22,430 nucleotides of DNA from a virus. This document shows positions 1 through 7,371 of this stretch, piece after piece (the stretch's first letter is position 1; every line of letters begins with the position of its first letter). A model generated the notes under the pieces. It searched no databases and was not told the DNA's origin. It saw only the letters and a list, made by a program, of their open reading frames with translations. The stretch spans positions 1 to 22,430 of the IMG/VR virus record IMGVR_UViG_3300009086_000878; one strand, 5' to 3'. The translations under genes were made by a program, and so were the position numbers.

Positions 1-742
1 TATCTCCTTTTTGTAAATTCTCCCATGACCAAAGTGGTTGCAAGTTTGTATAATGCATCGCTATCTTTTGTTCTTCTAACTTAGAAAAATCAAATGAACT
101 TAATAGTATTATATGGTCTATGTGCCACCCATCTTGTGACCAATTATCCCATGTCATACCTTCCTTGAATTGACCTTTAAGATACTCCATTAGAAAGTCT
201 ATTTCACAACCCACTAATTCTACTGAACTAATAGTTTTTCCTGTTAGAGATTTTTTTAACATTTTACCTAATCTAGTTCTTAAATTACATTTTATTTTGA
301 AATTTATATCATTATGATATCTTTTCATTGTTCTAGCGTTTGTTTTATCTCTATTGATATCTCTATATTTTTTATCCCATTTTGCTTTTAGTTTTTTATA
401 ATGTTCTGTTTTTGACATTGGGATTTTCCATGTTTCATAAGCACATTTTTTGCAATAAGATTTTTTATTGTAAAAAACTTTAGGACTTGAATAAGAAGGA
501 AATTCGTCAAGAACTTTTACTTCACTACATAGTCTACATCTTCTCTTCCCTTTTTTTTGAAGTAAATGGAGTTCTTCTCTATACGATTGTTCTTTTTGAT
601 ACTCTTCCCAAGTTCCTTTACTTCTTTGCGTGTGTTCAATTTGACAGGGTTTACATTTACCTCTTCTATGTCCTTGTTTAGTTGCAAGTGCAAAATTCTC
701 TACGGGTAAAGTTTTTTTACACATGGTGCATTTTCTATTCAT
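1..742 (-). CDS. HNH endonuclease with two zinc-ribbon motifs (3' end outside the window)
   Basis: The frame is open from an ATG at 742 to the window edge, giving 247 residues with no stop. The N-terminal half has two CxxC pairs typical of treble-clef or zinc-ribbon units (C5/C8 with C30/C33, and C69/C72 with C97/C100). A lysine-rich linker follows. The C-terminal part carries the HNH core: GWHIDHIILLSSFD around residues 205-218 and HYTNLQPLWSWENL around 230-243. Such proteins are usually free-standing or intron-borne homing endonucleases that nick or cut phage DNA. The start lies 2 bp after the desaturase stop, so it is probably co-transcribed. The gene looks clearly more A/T-rich than its neighbours, which fits recent acquisition. 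A restriction-type or packaging HNH protein is possible but less likely given the paired zinc motifs. Confidence 0.8.
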   Translation of the reverse strand, partial: MNRKCTMCKKTLPVENFALATKQGHRRGKCKPCQIEHTQRSKGTWEEYQKEQSYREELHLLQKKGKRRCRLCSEVKVLDEFPSYSSPKVFYNKKSYCKKCAYETWKIPMSKTEHYKKLKAKWDKKYRDINRDKTNARTMKRYHNDINFKIKCNLRTRLGKMLKKSLTGKTISSVELVGCEIDFLMEYLKGQFKEGMTWDNWSQDGWHIDHIILLSSFDFSKLEEQKIAMHYTNLQPLWSWENLQKGD

Positions 743-744
743 AA

Positions 745-1461
745 TCATTTACCTCTAGTATCTAAGTGTTTAATAAAAAAGTGGTATGTTGCGTCAAATA
801 AACCAAACTGCGATAGACTAGGTTTGTCATGGTGGTTCTTATGATATAACTCACCTCCCCACATTATCGCACCTATAGTATTATTCACTGGATTCCTATT
901 CAGATGACCGATCATATTCAAAGTGACTTGGAAGATATAACAGAATGCAATGAATGACACCCATGCGGTTCCTAATCCTACCAAGAACATCAATGCACCT
1001 ACCACAATACCCGTCTCCCAGTAGTACTTTGCTTGGAGTTGATAGACAGGATGTCTAAGCATCCATCTAGGAATCAGAGTCATCTTGGGTGGGTAATTGA
1101 ATACTAAGAAGTTACGTAGAATACTATGAGCATTCCCATGTGGGTCTTTATCGGTATCAGTGTGTTTATGATGAGTCCTATGAGTAGATGCCCACCCCAT
1201 AGATGGTGTCAATAAGAATGCGGCACAAAGAAACGCACTAATAGATTCAACTCTAAGACTTGGTTGCCAAGACTTATGTGAACAATACCTATGTTGGAAT
1301 CCTGAGATTAAATATGCCGCGAGTAAATAGAAAGGCACAAACCAGACTGACAACTCTATAATAGAGTATGATGGCAACCATACAATAGCAAGAAGTACAC
1401 ACAACATATAGAATGTCGTATGCACGTATCCAGTTCTTTTACCTATCCAATTTGTTATCAT
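745..1461 (-). CDS. Fatty acid desaturase, acyl delta-9 type, membrane-bound
   Basis: A 238-residue integral membrane di-iron desaturase that would put a cis double bond into a saturated acyl chain. All three histidine boxes are present: HRYCSH (57-62), HRTHH (94-98), which continues into the family signature KHTDTDKDPH, and HKNHH (207-211). Hydrophobic stretches at about 14-30, 35-54, 72-86 and 150-184 fit the four-helix topology. It is shorter than most bacterial acyl-CoA or acyl-lipid delta-9 desaturases (about 270-320 aa), mainly at the N-terminus. Its ATG overlaps the stop of the ketoacyl synthase gene (GGAATGATA) behind a strong GGAGGTGG ribosome site, so the two are translationally coupled. 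Lipid desaturases are known in some cyanophages. The acyl carrier (CoA, ACP or lipid) cannot be told from sequence. Confidence 0.93.
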   Translation of the reverse strand: MITNWIGKRTGYVHTTFYMLCVLLAIVWLPSYSIIELSVWFVPFYLLAAYLISGFQHRYCSHKSWQPSLRVESISAFLCAAFLLTPSMGWASTHRTHHKHTDTDKDPHGNAHSILRNFLVFNYPPKMTLIPRWMLRHPVYQLQAKYYWETGIVVGALMFLVGLGTAWVSFIAFCYIFQVTLNMIGHLNRNPVNNTIGAIMWGGELYHKNHHDKPSLSQFGLFDATYHFFIKHLDTRGK

Positions 1462-2621
1462 TCCACCTCCAATATCAATGAAGAAGACCTGCCTCCAAAG
1501 GCAAATGAATTCTTCATCGCAAACTTATCTTTAACCTGTTTCTTGTATTTATAGACAAATTCGTGATCACAGTCATCTATATTGAAGTTCTTCGGTACCA
1601 CTCCGTTGTAAAGACACATCAAACTATAGATTGTTTCGTTGATACCACTTGCCGCGAGAGAGTGTCCCACCTTTGACTTGAAACTAATCACGGGTACACT
1701 AGGCACAACTTGTTGAATTGCATTATACTCTAGGTCATCTCCCAATGGAGTTGATGTGCCATGAGCATTTACAAAGGCAATTTCTCCCGCAGAATCATTT
1801 GTTACGGATCGCATTGCCGCAAGTGATCCTGTACAGTTAGGGTCTGGTGCAGTAGGTTTACCAAGTGCTCCATCCGTATGATGAGATACGGTGTTGATGT
1901 ATCCAATGATGTTGGCACCTCGTGCTCGTGCATCAGACTCTTTCTCTAATAACATGGCACCTGCACCCTCACCCATAATGAACCCATCACGTTTCTTATC
2001 AAAGGGTCTTGACTCGGTACCAAGTGCACCCAACTGACTGAAGATAAACATGTTGTCATCTACTGCGGGATTATCAGTACCACCCACAACAACAAACTTA
2101 TGGGTATCTAGTAAATGCATCCCGTAGTCAATAGAATACAGACCAGTCGCACAGGCGGCATCCATACTGACACACGCACCACGGAAATCAAACACTTGAC
2201 TGAGCATTCCTACAGTAAAGTCTTTTAGGTACTGCACTCCACTGCGGGGGGACAAACGTCTGCCACCTATCATCTTATCAAGGAAAGGTTTTGCCATAGT
2301 CTCTTGTTTAATAGCAACCGAACTAAAGACAACCGCAACATCAGTACTGTCAATGTCACCTATTGCCTGTTGCACAACATGAATAGCATTCTTAGATGCG
2401 GTAGATAGTGAAGCATGGGTAGGTTTACGAATCCCATCTGGAATCACATAGTTTACTTCACGTGCTCTAAAACACTTATTCCCTTTAAGGGATTCTACGT
2501 CAGTCTCAAAGTCAATAGGTGGTTCATAATGATCATCAATCATATTCTCAAAACACTCCATCGGATATGTTCCAAGGGTGTCCACCAAACCTACACCAGT
2601 AACAACTACTCTATCTTTCAT
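1458..2621 (-). CDS. Beta-ketoacyl-ACP synthase (KAS I/II, FabF/FabB-like)
   Basis: A 387-residue thiolase-fold condensing enzyme that elongates an acyl chain by two carbons from malonyl-ACP. The catalytic triad is visible: nucleophile C157 in MDAACATGLYSIDYG, H287 in VNAHGTSTPLGD, and H320 in SFKSKVGHSLAASG, with the conserved lysine K315 five residues before it. The N-terminal RVVVTGVGLVDTLG and the GFIMGEGAGAMLLE segment also match KAS II. The C-terminal glycine loop reads NSFAFGGRSSS where FabF normally has GFGGTN. It is slightly shorter than FabF (about 410 aa). It sits 2 bp after the DUF3310-like gene and overlaps the desaturase, so the pair would be made together. No ACP gene is in the window, so host ACP would be needed. 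Secondary-metabolite KAS alpha subunits are an alternative relative. Confidence 0.92.
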   Translation of the reverse strand: MKDRVVVTGVGLVDTLGTYPMECFENMIDDHYEPPIDFETDVESLKGNKCFRAREVNYVIPDGIRKPTHASLSTASKNAIHVVQQAIGDIDSTDVAVVFSSVAIKQETMAKPFLDKMIGGRRLSPRSGVQYLKDFTVGMLSQVFDFRGACVSMDAACATGLYSIDYGMHLLDTHKFVVVGGTDNPAVDDNMFIFSQLGALGTESRPFDKKRDGFIMGEGAGAMLLEKESDARARGANIIGYINTVSHHTDGALGKPTAPDPNCTGSLAAMRSVTNDSAGEIAFVNAHGTSTPLGDDLEYNAIQQVVPSVPVISFKSKVGHSLAASGINETIYSLMCLYNGVVPKNFNIDDCDHEFVYKYKKQVKDKFAMKNSFAFGGRSSSLILEVE

Positions 2622-2623
2622 AA

Positions 2624-2914
2624 TTACCTACCATTCACATCATGTACATGAAGTTGGATGATTGCGTAGTGTAACACCTTCATCAAGTCAGCACGATTGT
2701 AACCATTCTTGTTACCATACCGTTGTGCGTACTTCATTATGTTACCGATACAGAAACCATCACCATGACCACCATCAATAATAAACTCAGTTGCTTGAAA
2801 CTTATTCTTGGAGTAGTGTTCTCCATAGGTTCCATCAATATAATCCATTAGTTCGGTCATTGCCTTGTCTTCGGCATACTTGTATTCAATATTATGTTGC
2901 ATTGATCCTTTCAC
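2624..2914 (-). CDS. DUF3310 (SaV-like) small protein
   Basis: A 96-residue protein starting at GTG 2914 behind GAGGG with 6-nt spacing. An ATG at 2902 (MQHNIEYK) behind AAAGGA is an alternative. The segment FCIGNIMKYAQRYG followed by NRADLMKVLHYAIIQL matches the DUF3310/SaV-like pattern, a small helical family common in phages and sometimes labelled nucleotide kinase without biochemical proof. I give no enzymatic function. It is the first gene after a good promoter (2947-2975) and sits 2 bp before the ketoacyl synthase gene, so it probably leads the lipid-gene transcript. Confidence 0.75.
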   Translation of the reverse strand: MKGSMQHNIEYKYAEDKAMTELMDYIDGTYGEHYSKNKFQATEFIIDGGHGDGFCIGNIMKYAQRYGNKNGYNRADLMKVLHYAIIQLHVHDVNGR

Positions 2915-2946
2915 GATTTTCCCTCAATTAAGTTATATAAGTGTAC

Positions 2947-2975
2947 AGTATATCACCATTATGGCGAAAAGTCAA
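2947..2975 (-). promoter_or_regulatory. Sigma70-like promoter before the DUF3310-KAS-desaturase operon
   Basis: On the minus strand, TTGACT (2970-2975), a 17-bp spacer, then TATACT (2947-2952), with TGA directly upstream of the -10 giving an extended -10. The TGA stop of the upstream oxygenase gene lies inside the -35 box. The predicted start is about 25 nt before the GTG. Confidence 0.75.
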
Positions 2976-3643
2976 GTACTTGTTTCCATTTCACAAATCA
3001 GGTCTTGGATTGCTTCAAGTGCTTGGTCTTCTCTCTCACCATATTCCCCATAAGGGAATTTGAACGCAAGGGTAAACCTCGGACAGTTAGTCCAAGCAGT
3101 GTGCCAACAATGATGTTCTGGTTCGTCTACACGACCAAAACGATACCACCTTGCTTGCCACCCCTTAACATCTTTCTCTGTGATAATCTCATCTTTCTCT
3201 TTATCATAATAAGAGAAGTGACCATCACCGTCTTCTGACCAAGTGATAATCATCTGGTAACCATGTGCGTTCCAGTTCGTATGCCAACCCACATACCCAT
3301 TGGGAGGATAGTAGGATGTCAGAGAGTTACCCTTAGCACCAAACATATGAACCAGTTCACTCTTAGTCAACATCTTCAATGGTTCAAATATCTCAGGATG
3401 AGACTTGGCACCGTGGGACACTTGAAACCCATATGCGTGTTCGGGAAACCCGATATGGTCAGCACCCTTCCGAATCATCTCTTGAAGGTGTTGTGGTTCG
3501 CAATAGTACCTACCTCGTCCGATAGCAACTCCACCCTCGTTTGCCGACAACTCGGTCATCAGTTCACGATGAGGCAGAAACCTCTCAACAGTATCGTCAA
3601 GAAGTTTCAGAAAGTCCTCATTGCGAATCGTTATCTCACTCAT
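2972..3643 (-). CDS. Putative 2OG-Fe(II) oxygenase-like protein
   Basis: A 223-residue protein from ATG 3643 (a TTG one codon earlier is possible), with GAAGG upstream. The central part reads SYYPPNGYVGWHTNWNAHGYQMIITWSE (split here: SYYPPNGYVGWHTNW, then NAHGYQMIITWSE), ending about residue 136. This is the beta-strand pattern of a 2OG-Fe(II) dioxygenase, where H121 would be the first iron ligand and N123 stands where Asp is usual. Residues 177-195 (HHCWHTAWTNCPRF, then TLAFKF) would supply the distal His and the 2OG-binding Arg (R189). Substrate is unknown. It overlaps the thyX stop by 8 nt. The His-x-Asn variant makes the catalytic assignment tentative; a non-catalytic double-stranded beta-helix protein is possible. 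Confidence 0.6.
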   Translation of the reverse strand: MSEITIRNEDFLKLLDDTVERFLPHRELMTELSANEGGVAIGRGRYYCEPQHLQEMIRKGADHIGFPEHAYGFQVSHGAKSHPEIFEPLKMLTKSELVHMFGAKGNSLTSYYPPNGYVGWHTNWNAHGYQMIITWSEDGDGHFSYYDKEKDEIITEKDVKGWQARWYRFGRVDEPEHHCWHTAWTNCPRFTLAFKFPYGEYGEREDQALEAIQDLICEMETST

Positions 3644-4292
3644 CAAGTGCCTTCACTATGTCAGGGAAGTGTTGACCAATAATATCCCAACACTGGTCTG
3701 CCACGATCATATGCTCCTTCTGTGTACCATTTGCTCGTCTCAGGTCACAGTAGTGAATCCAACTGCGTAGACTACCTGCCATATACAAGGTTGTCTCGGT
3801 CAGACCTTCGGGTAACAATGCTCGTGCCTGTTCCTTTGCGATGCCTAACTTCAACGCACCTTCGTATTCCTTCTTGGCAAAGTTACGAACCCTTGCTTGA
3901 GATCGGAACCACTCATCTTTGAGATGTTTGTCATCAGTCACAATAGAGTTCTGTCGGTTCTTTTCATCTTGGGTTCGGGTCTCACGAACCACATCAATGT
4001 TCTCACTCACCGCATACCGTTGGGAGAACTCTTGGAATGAAAACGAACGGTGACGGAGAATCTGCCGTGCGATATCACGAGTATTCTTGATCTCCATTGT
4101 CATATGAACCATCTCAAATGGTGACCAGTGATTCTCACGCATCAGGTAACGCAACAGTTTTGGTGCGGTCTCCTTGTTTGACTGATTAGTAGGATTACTA
4201 ACTCGTGCGGTATAGGCAATCAGTTCTGCCGCAGTATGGCAGTCCGTTGTTGCGTTTGGTTTGCTCAATGCAATTAGTTGTACACTACTCAT
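3636..4292 (-). CDS. thyX: Flavin-dependent thymidylate synthase
   Basis: A 218-residue ThyX, which makes dTMP from dUMP with methylene-tetrahydrofolate, FAD and NADPH. The signature is at residues 80-93: RHRSFSFQEFSQRY, matching RHRxxSxxExSxRY with Gln in place of the common Asn. HWSPFEMVHM (55-64) and the C-terminal SLRSWIHYCDLRR with ARALLPEGL upstream are further ThyX hallmarks. Length is normal for phage ThyX. The ATG overlaps the end of the small membrane protein gene (GATGAGTAG), with GAGG 9 nt upstream. T4 itself uses the unrelated ThyA-type enzyme (td). Together with the dCMP deaminase at 16934-17392 it would raise dTTP for phage replication. Confidence 0.95.
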   Translation of the reverse strand: MSSVQLIALSKPNATTDCHTAAELIAYTARVSNPTNQSNKETAPKLLRYLMRENHWSPFEMVHMTMEIKNTRDIARQILRHRSFSFQEFSQRYAVSENIDVVRETRTQDEKNRQNSIVTDDKHLKDEWFRSQARVRNFAKKEYEGALKLGIAKEQARALLPEGLTETTLYMAGSLRSWIHYCDLRRANGTQKEHMIVADQCWDIIGQHFPDIVKALDE

Positions 4293-4548
4293 CTTCTATT
4301 TCCTCATATTCATGGTGCGTTATATTTATCCCATCAACAACTTCTTCAATTTCAACATCACTCATCGTCAACTCGTACTTCTCCCTCATATACTGCATTA
4401 CTACTCTCGCAGTTGCCTTACTTCCAAGATCAATTCCTTCGTCTCGTCCCTCTTCCTCACCATCCACAAATCCCTGTATCTTTCCATACCAGAAAGAACA
4501 AAACATTAGTACAGTAGTGACAATCGGCCATCCCCAGTGCAATTCCAT
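4285..4548 (-). CDS. Small membrane-anchored protein of unknown function
   Basis: An 87-residue protein. Residues about 6-21 (GWPIVTTVLMFCSFWYG) form one likely transmembrane helix, followed by a strongly acidic cytoplasmic part (GEEEGRDEG, then EIEEVV and EYEEIEDE at the end). I recognise no family. It starts 2 nt after the gp41 stop and its stop overlaps the thyX start, so it is in the same transcript. Its place between helicase and thymidylate synthase may only reflect packing; a role in attaching replication to the membrane would be a guess. Confidence 0.7.
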   Translation of the reverse strand: MELHWGWPIVTTVLMFCSFWYGKIQGFVDGEEEGRDEGIDLGSKATARVVMQYMREKYELTMSDVEIEEVVDGINITHHEYEEIEDE

Positions 4549-4549
4549 A

Positions 4550-5962
4550 TTACATCCTAAAGTTTTTAAAGTTTTCTGCTTTCATTCTCTGACCAGACGA
4601 ACTGTTATCAAAGACTGGTTTATCGTCCCATCCCTTGTCAGGGTCAGCACTAGGTATCATCTCCTCGTCATCATCATCGGTCAGTCGCATCTTACTACGA
4701 TCAACTTTGATGGTGAACTTCTGGTTTGCTCCAGTCGCATCATTATAACGATTCTTCAACTGCTTAACCATGATCTTACCAAGGTTATTTAGTTCATCAT
4801 TAGTGATCAACGCAAACATCAGGTCAGCAGTAGCAGGTAGACCGAACGACTCAGAAGTATCCTCCAGACCAACATCATCATTACCATAACCAGATCGGGT
4901 AGTCTGTGTCGCAGACATAATCGGCACATTGAACTCAACCGCAAGTCCACGCAGTTCCTCGGCAATACTCTTGATGTAAGAGTAAGAGTTGATAGCACCA
5001 CCCATACCCTTCATTCTGGCAGACGCACAGATGTTCAGATAATCAACAAAGATAATCTCAGGGATAAAGTTCTTCTTCAACTTCATCTCATTCAACAGTG
5101 CTCGGAAGTGTGAGGTGTTTGCTTGACCAGTAGGATACTCCTTGATGATCAGTTTACCTTGGGTCTTTGCGGCAATCTGCGATACCTTGTCGGTGAACAT
5201 ATCCTTAGATAGATGTTCCAACTGACTGATATCAACATTAAGTAAGTTCGCATCAATCCGTTCTGCGATTCTCTCTTCTGCCATTTCCATAGTAATGTAC
5301 AGTGCGTTCCTACCCTGCGATAGAGCAGATGCCGCCATATGACACATGAACAGAGACTTACCAACACCAGTACCCGCAAGGGCAATGTTCAGTGATTTGT
5401 TGGTGAGACCACCCTTGGTGATCTGGTTGAACATATCAAGGTCAAATGAGATGCGTTCTTCTTGCTCGTGATAGAATTCATAACGACCCTCCACATTCTC
5501 CAGATAGTCGTGACCGATGTTTGTATCAAAGGTAACACCCAATGCCTTAGATAAGACATCGGGTATCGCATTCTTGTGTAGGGTTGCGTGTTTGCCATCA
5601 ATGATAGAGATAGACTCCATCACCGCATTGAACACTGCACGGTCTTGACACCACTTCTCGGTGCGTTCAATTAACCACTCAAGATTCTCAGGTTCTGGTG
5701 TGAACAAATCATGGAGCAGTTCGTTTGCTCCACGATAGTTCTCATCACCCATCTCAGATGCACTCTCGTCCATCTCAATCTTGAATGCTTCTAGGGAAGG
5801 TAGTTTGTTATACTTGGCAACAAACTTTGTTACTTCTTTAAACAGTCCTTTGTAGACACCTTGGAAATAGTCGGGCGTAAGAAACGCACCGACCTTTCGC
5901 ATGTAGGGGTCATTGGTTAACAGATTCCTCAGTATCGTCTGTTCCAGATTGATGTTCTTCAT
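4550..5962 (-). CDS. 41: Replicative DNA helicase, gp41 / DnaB-like
   Basis: A 470-residue hexameric 5'-3' helicase that unwinds DNA ahead of the leading-strand polymerase and works with the primase. The N-terminal helical domain begins NINLEQTILRNLL, as in DnaB-type proteins. The RecA-like core has Walker A in ALAGTGVGKSLF (about residues 194-205), the MEMAEERIAERID segment, and Walker B in EIIFVDYLNI. SATQTTRSG and the EDTSESFGLPATAD region match DnaB motifs H3/H4. Length equals T4 gp41 (475 aa). I chose ATG 5962 over an in-frame start at 5986 because AAAAGGAG lies 7 nt upstream. It overlaps the preceding acidic protein by 53 nt. A promoter inside that gene (6079-6107) probably drives it. 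Confidence 0.95.
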   Translation of the reverse strand: MKNINLEQTILRNLLTNDPYMRKVGAFLTPDYFQGVYKGLFKEVTKFVAKYNKLPSLEAFKIEMDESASEMGDENYRGANELLHDLFTPEPENLEWLIERTEKWCQDRAVFNAVMESISIIDGKHATLHKNAIPDVLSKALGVTFDTNIGHDYLENVEGRYEFYHEQEERISFDLDMFNQITKGGLTNKSLNIALAGTGVGKSLFMCHMAASALSQGRNALYITMEMAEERIAERIDANLLNVDISQLEHLSKDMFTDKVSQIAAKTQGKLIIKEYPTGQANTSHFRALLNEMKLKKNFIPEIIFVDYLNICASARMKGMGGAINSYSYIKSIAEELRGLAVEFNVPIMSATQTTRSGYGNDDVGLEDTSESFGLPATADLMFALITNDELNNLGKIMVKQLKNRYNDATGANQKFTIKVDRSKMRLTDDDDEEMIPSADPDKGWDDKPVFDNSSSGQRMKAENFKNFRM

Positions 5963-6323
5963 TATATAACTCCTTTTGCTCTTCATGCATTTCTTCTGTT
6001 GCCATCACCTCACCAGACTTTAGGTCTTGTGCAACTAACGTCCCATTATTAACGGCAACTTCCAGTAAACTAGTAAGTATTCTACCACAGTACTGTTGTA
6101 AAGTCAAGTCCTCTACTGTTAAATCTGGGTCTGGAGTAGAAATAATCTGAAAATTAAAACTGATCTGTTCTTCATTCTCTACAAGTTCAATCACATCAAA
6201 AGCAATCTTGGTCTCAGGAAACTCTTCCATAATCCGAATGTCCCACCCGTGAGGGTTATCGGATGGGACAATCTCATAATGAATGTCTTCACTCAACTTG
6301 GTTTCTATCTCATTCAATCTCAT
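5910..6323 (-). CDS. Acidic hypothetical protein between uvsX and 41
   Basis: A 137-residue protein from ATG 6323 (GTG one codon earlier is also possible). It is rich in Glu and Asp, especially in the tail (EEMHEEQKELYNEEH, then TDDTEESVNQ). The N-terminal two thirds look like a small alpha/beta domain. No family is recognised. It occupies the position of T4 gene 40 between uvsX and 41, but I see no similarity that would support calling it gp40. Its start overlaps the uvsX stop by 14 nt and its 3' end overlaps gene 41. A sigma70-like promoter is embedded in its coding sequence. Confidence 0.75.
   Translation of the reverse strand: MRLNEIETKLSEDIHYEIVPSDNPHGWDIRIMEEFPETKIAFDVIELVENEEQISFNFQIISTPDPDLTVEDLTLQQYCGRILTSLLEVAVNNGTLVAQDLKSGEVMATEEMHEEQKELYNEEHQSGTDDTEESVNQ
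6079..6107 (-). promoter_or_regulatory. Sigma70-like promoter inside the 137-aa gene, for helicase 41
   Basis: TTGACT (6102-6107), 17-bp spacer, TAGAAT (6079-6084), with TGTGG before the -10. The spacer holds the palindrome CAGTACTG. The predicted start is about 110 nt upstream of gene 41. Confidence 0.65.
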
Positions 6324-7371
6324 CACCGTCTACAATATCGTCCATTGATACTAGTGACTTTTTAGTCATAGAGTATTGACTATTTAAGAAGGTAGCAAAG
6401 TCAGTATCTTTCCAGATAGGTTCCCAGAACTCATCCTTCAGAGTGTCCTTCTCTCGCACCTTACCTTCTACCATCTCTCCAGTCGTTCTATCCACTCGGC
6501 AATACCACCCATTAGAAGGTTTAGCGACATAACCGCCAGCAAGAGCAACATCCAACAAACCACTATTGCGCTCAACACCACCTTCCCAAGAAACACTGAT
6601 AGGGATTTTAGATTTCTCTTTAACATATCGCGACTTCTCAACATTAATGACAAAATCATATCCTGTGACCTCTGTACCAGTTTTCTTCTGTCTACGACCC
6701 AGAATCCAGATGTTATCGGAACTGTAGTAAATACCAGTACCACCACCTACGATGTCTTTGGGGAATAGACCAATCTCTTTATATGTGTGGTTGACGGCAA
6801 GCATTGGTATATTCTTCATGGTCAGATATGGAGTACACATCCTAAAGAGACCCTTCAATGCTTTAGCACGGGACATATCTGCCACCGACTTCTCGTTAAT
6901 TGCATCCTCTAACTCTTTCTTGGATGCGAGATTACCAATTGAATCAATGACGATTATTACGTCATCTTTTCTGTCAATGTTCTCAAGTTGACCAATTAAG
7001 TCAAACTTCAGTTCCTCAACATTGGCGATGGGTGTATGCAACACCCGCGAGGTGTCAATACCGAACTGCTCAAAGTAAGATTGGGGACTACCAAACTCAC
7101 TATCATAAAAGAGCAGTACTGCGTCCTTCTTTGCTCGTAGATACGCACCTGCCATAAGCAGTGCGAACGAGGTCTTGAAGTGCTTACTCGGTCCTGCTAG
7201 GACTGTTAATCCTGGCGTGACACCACCGTCAATACTTCCTGCCAACGCGACATTCACCATTGGAACATCGGTTGGTACCATATCTTTCTCTGTAAAAAAC
7301 TTGCTGTTAGACAGTACTTCCGCTGTCTTGATCTTGCTGTTCTTCTTTAGTTTGTCCATCATACTTGACAT
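6310..7371 (-). CDS. uvsX: RecA-like recombinase UvsX
   Basis: A 353-residue strand-exchange recombinase that forms filaments on ssDNA and starts recombination-dependent replication. SKFFTEKDMVPTDVPMVNVA at the N-terminus matches T4 UvsX closely. Walker A is in LAGPSKHFKTSFAL (about 58-71), LLFYDSEFGSPQSYF follows, Walker B is in VIIVIDSIGNLASKKE, and NHTYKE and GGGTGIYYSSDNIWIL are further conserved blocks. Length is a little below T4 UvsX (about 390 aa) because the C-terminal acidic tail is shorter, though it ends DDIVDGDEIE. I prefer ATG 7371 to ATG 7390-7392 since GAGG lies 9 nt upstream and the N-terminus then aligns with T4. The start overlaps the sugar dehydrogenase 3' end by 65 nt. 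A promoter lies at 7425-7453. Confidence 0.96.
   Translation of the reverse strand: MSSMMDKLKKNSKIKTAEVLSNSKFFTEKDMVPTDVPMVNVALAGSIDGGVTPGLTVLAGPSKHFKTSFALLMAGAYLRAKKDAVLLFYDSEFGSPQSYFEQFGIDTSRVLHTPIANVEELKFDLIGQLENIDRKDDVIIVIDSIGNLASKKELEDAINEKSVADMSRAKALKGLFRMCTPYLTMKNIPMLAVNHTYKEIGLFPKDIVGGGTGIYYSSDNIWILGRRQKKTGTEVTGYDFVINVEKSRYVKEKSKIPISVSWEGGVERNSGLLDVALAGGYVAKPSNGWYCRVDRTTGEMVEGKVREKDTLKDEFWEPIWKDTDFATFLNSQYSMTKKSLVSMDDIVDGDEIE

Noticed and set aside
487-681. Open frames on the plus strand, here and throughout the window (for example 4205-4792, 15822-16397, 3263-3682)
   Set aside because: Each lies opposite a well-supported minus-strand gene, lacks a ribosome site and family motifs, and has composition typical of an antisense shadow.
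1546-1553. TATAAATA on the minus strand inside the ketoacyl synthase gene, 85 nt before the desaturase
   Set aside because: It encodes a KYK stretch of the protein and is not close to a start; a late promoter for the desaturase is possible but chance is as likely.
5910-6323. Assignment of the acidic protein as T4 gp40
   Set aside because: Only the position agrees; I see no sequence likeness or membrane character that would support it.
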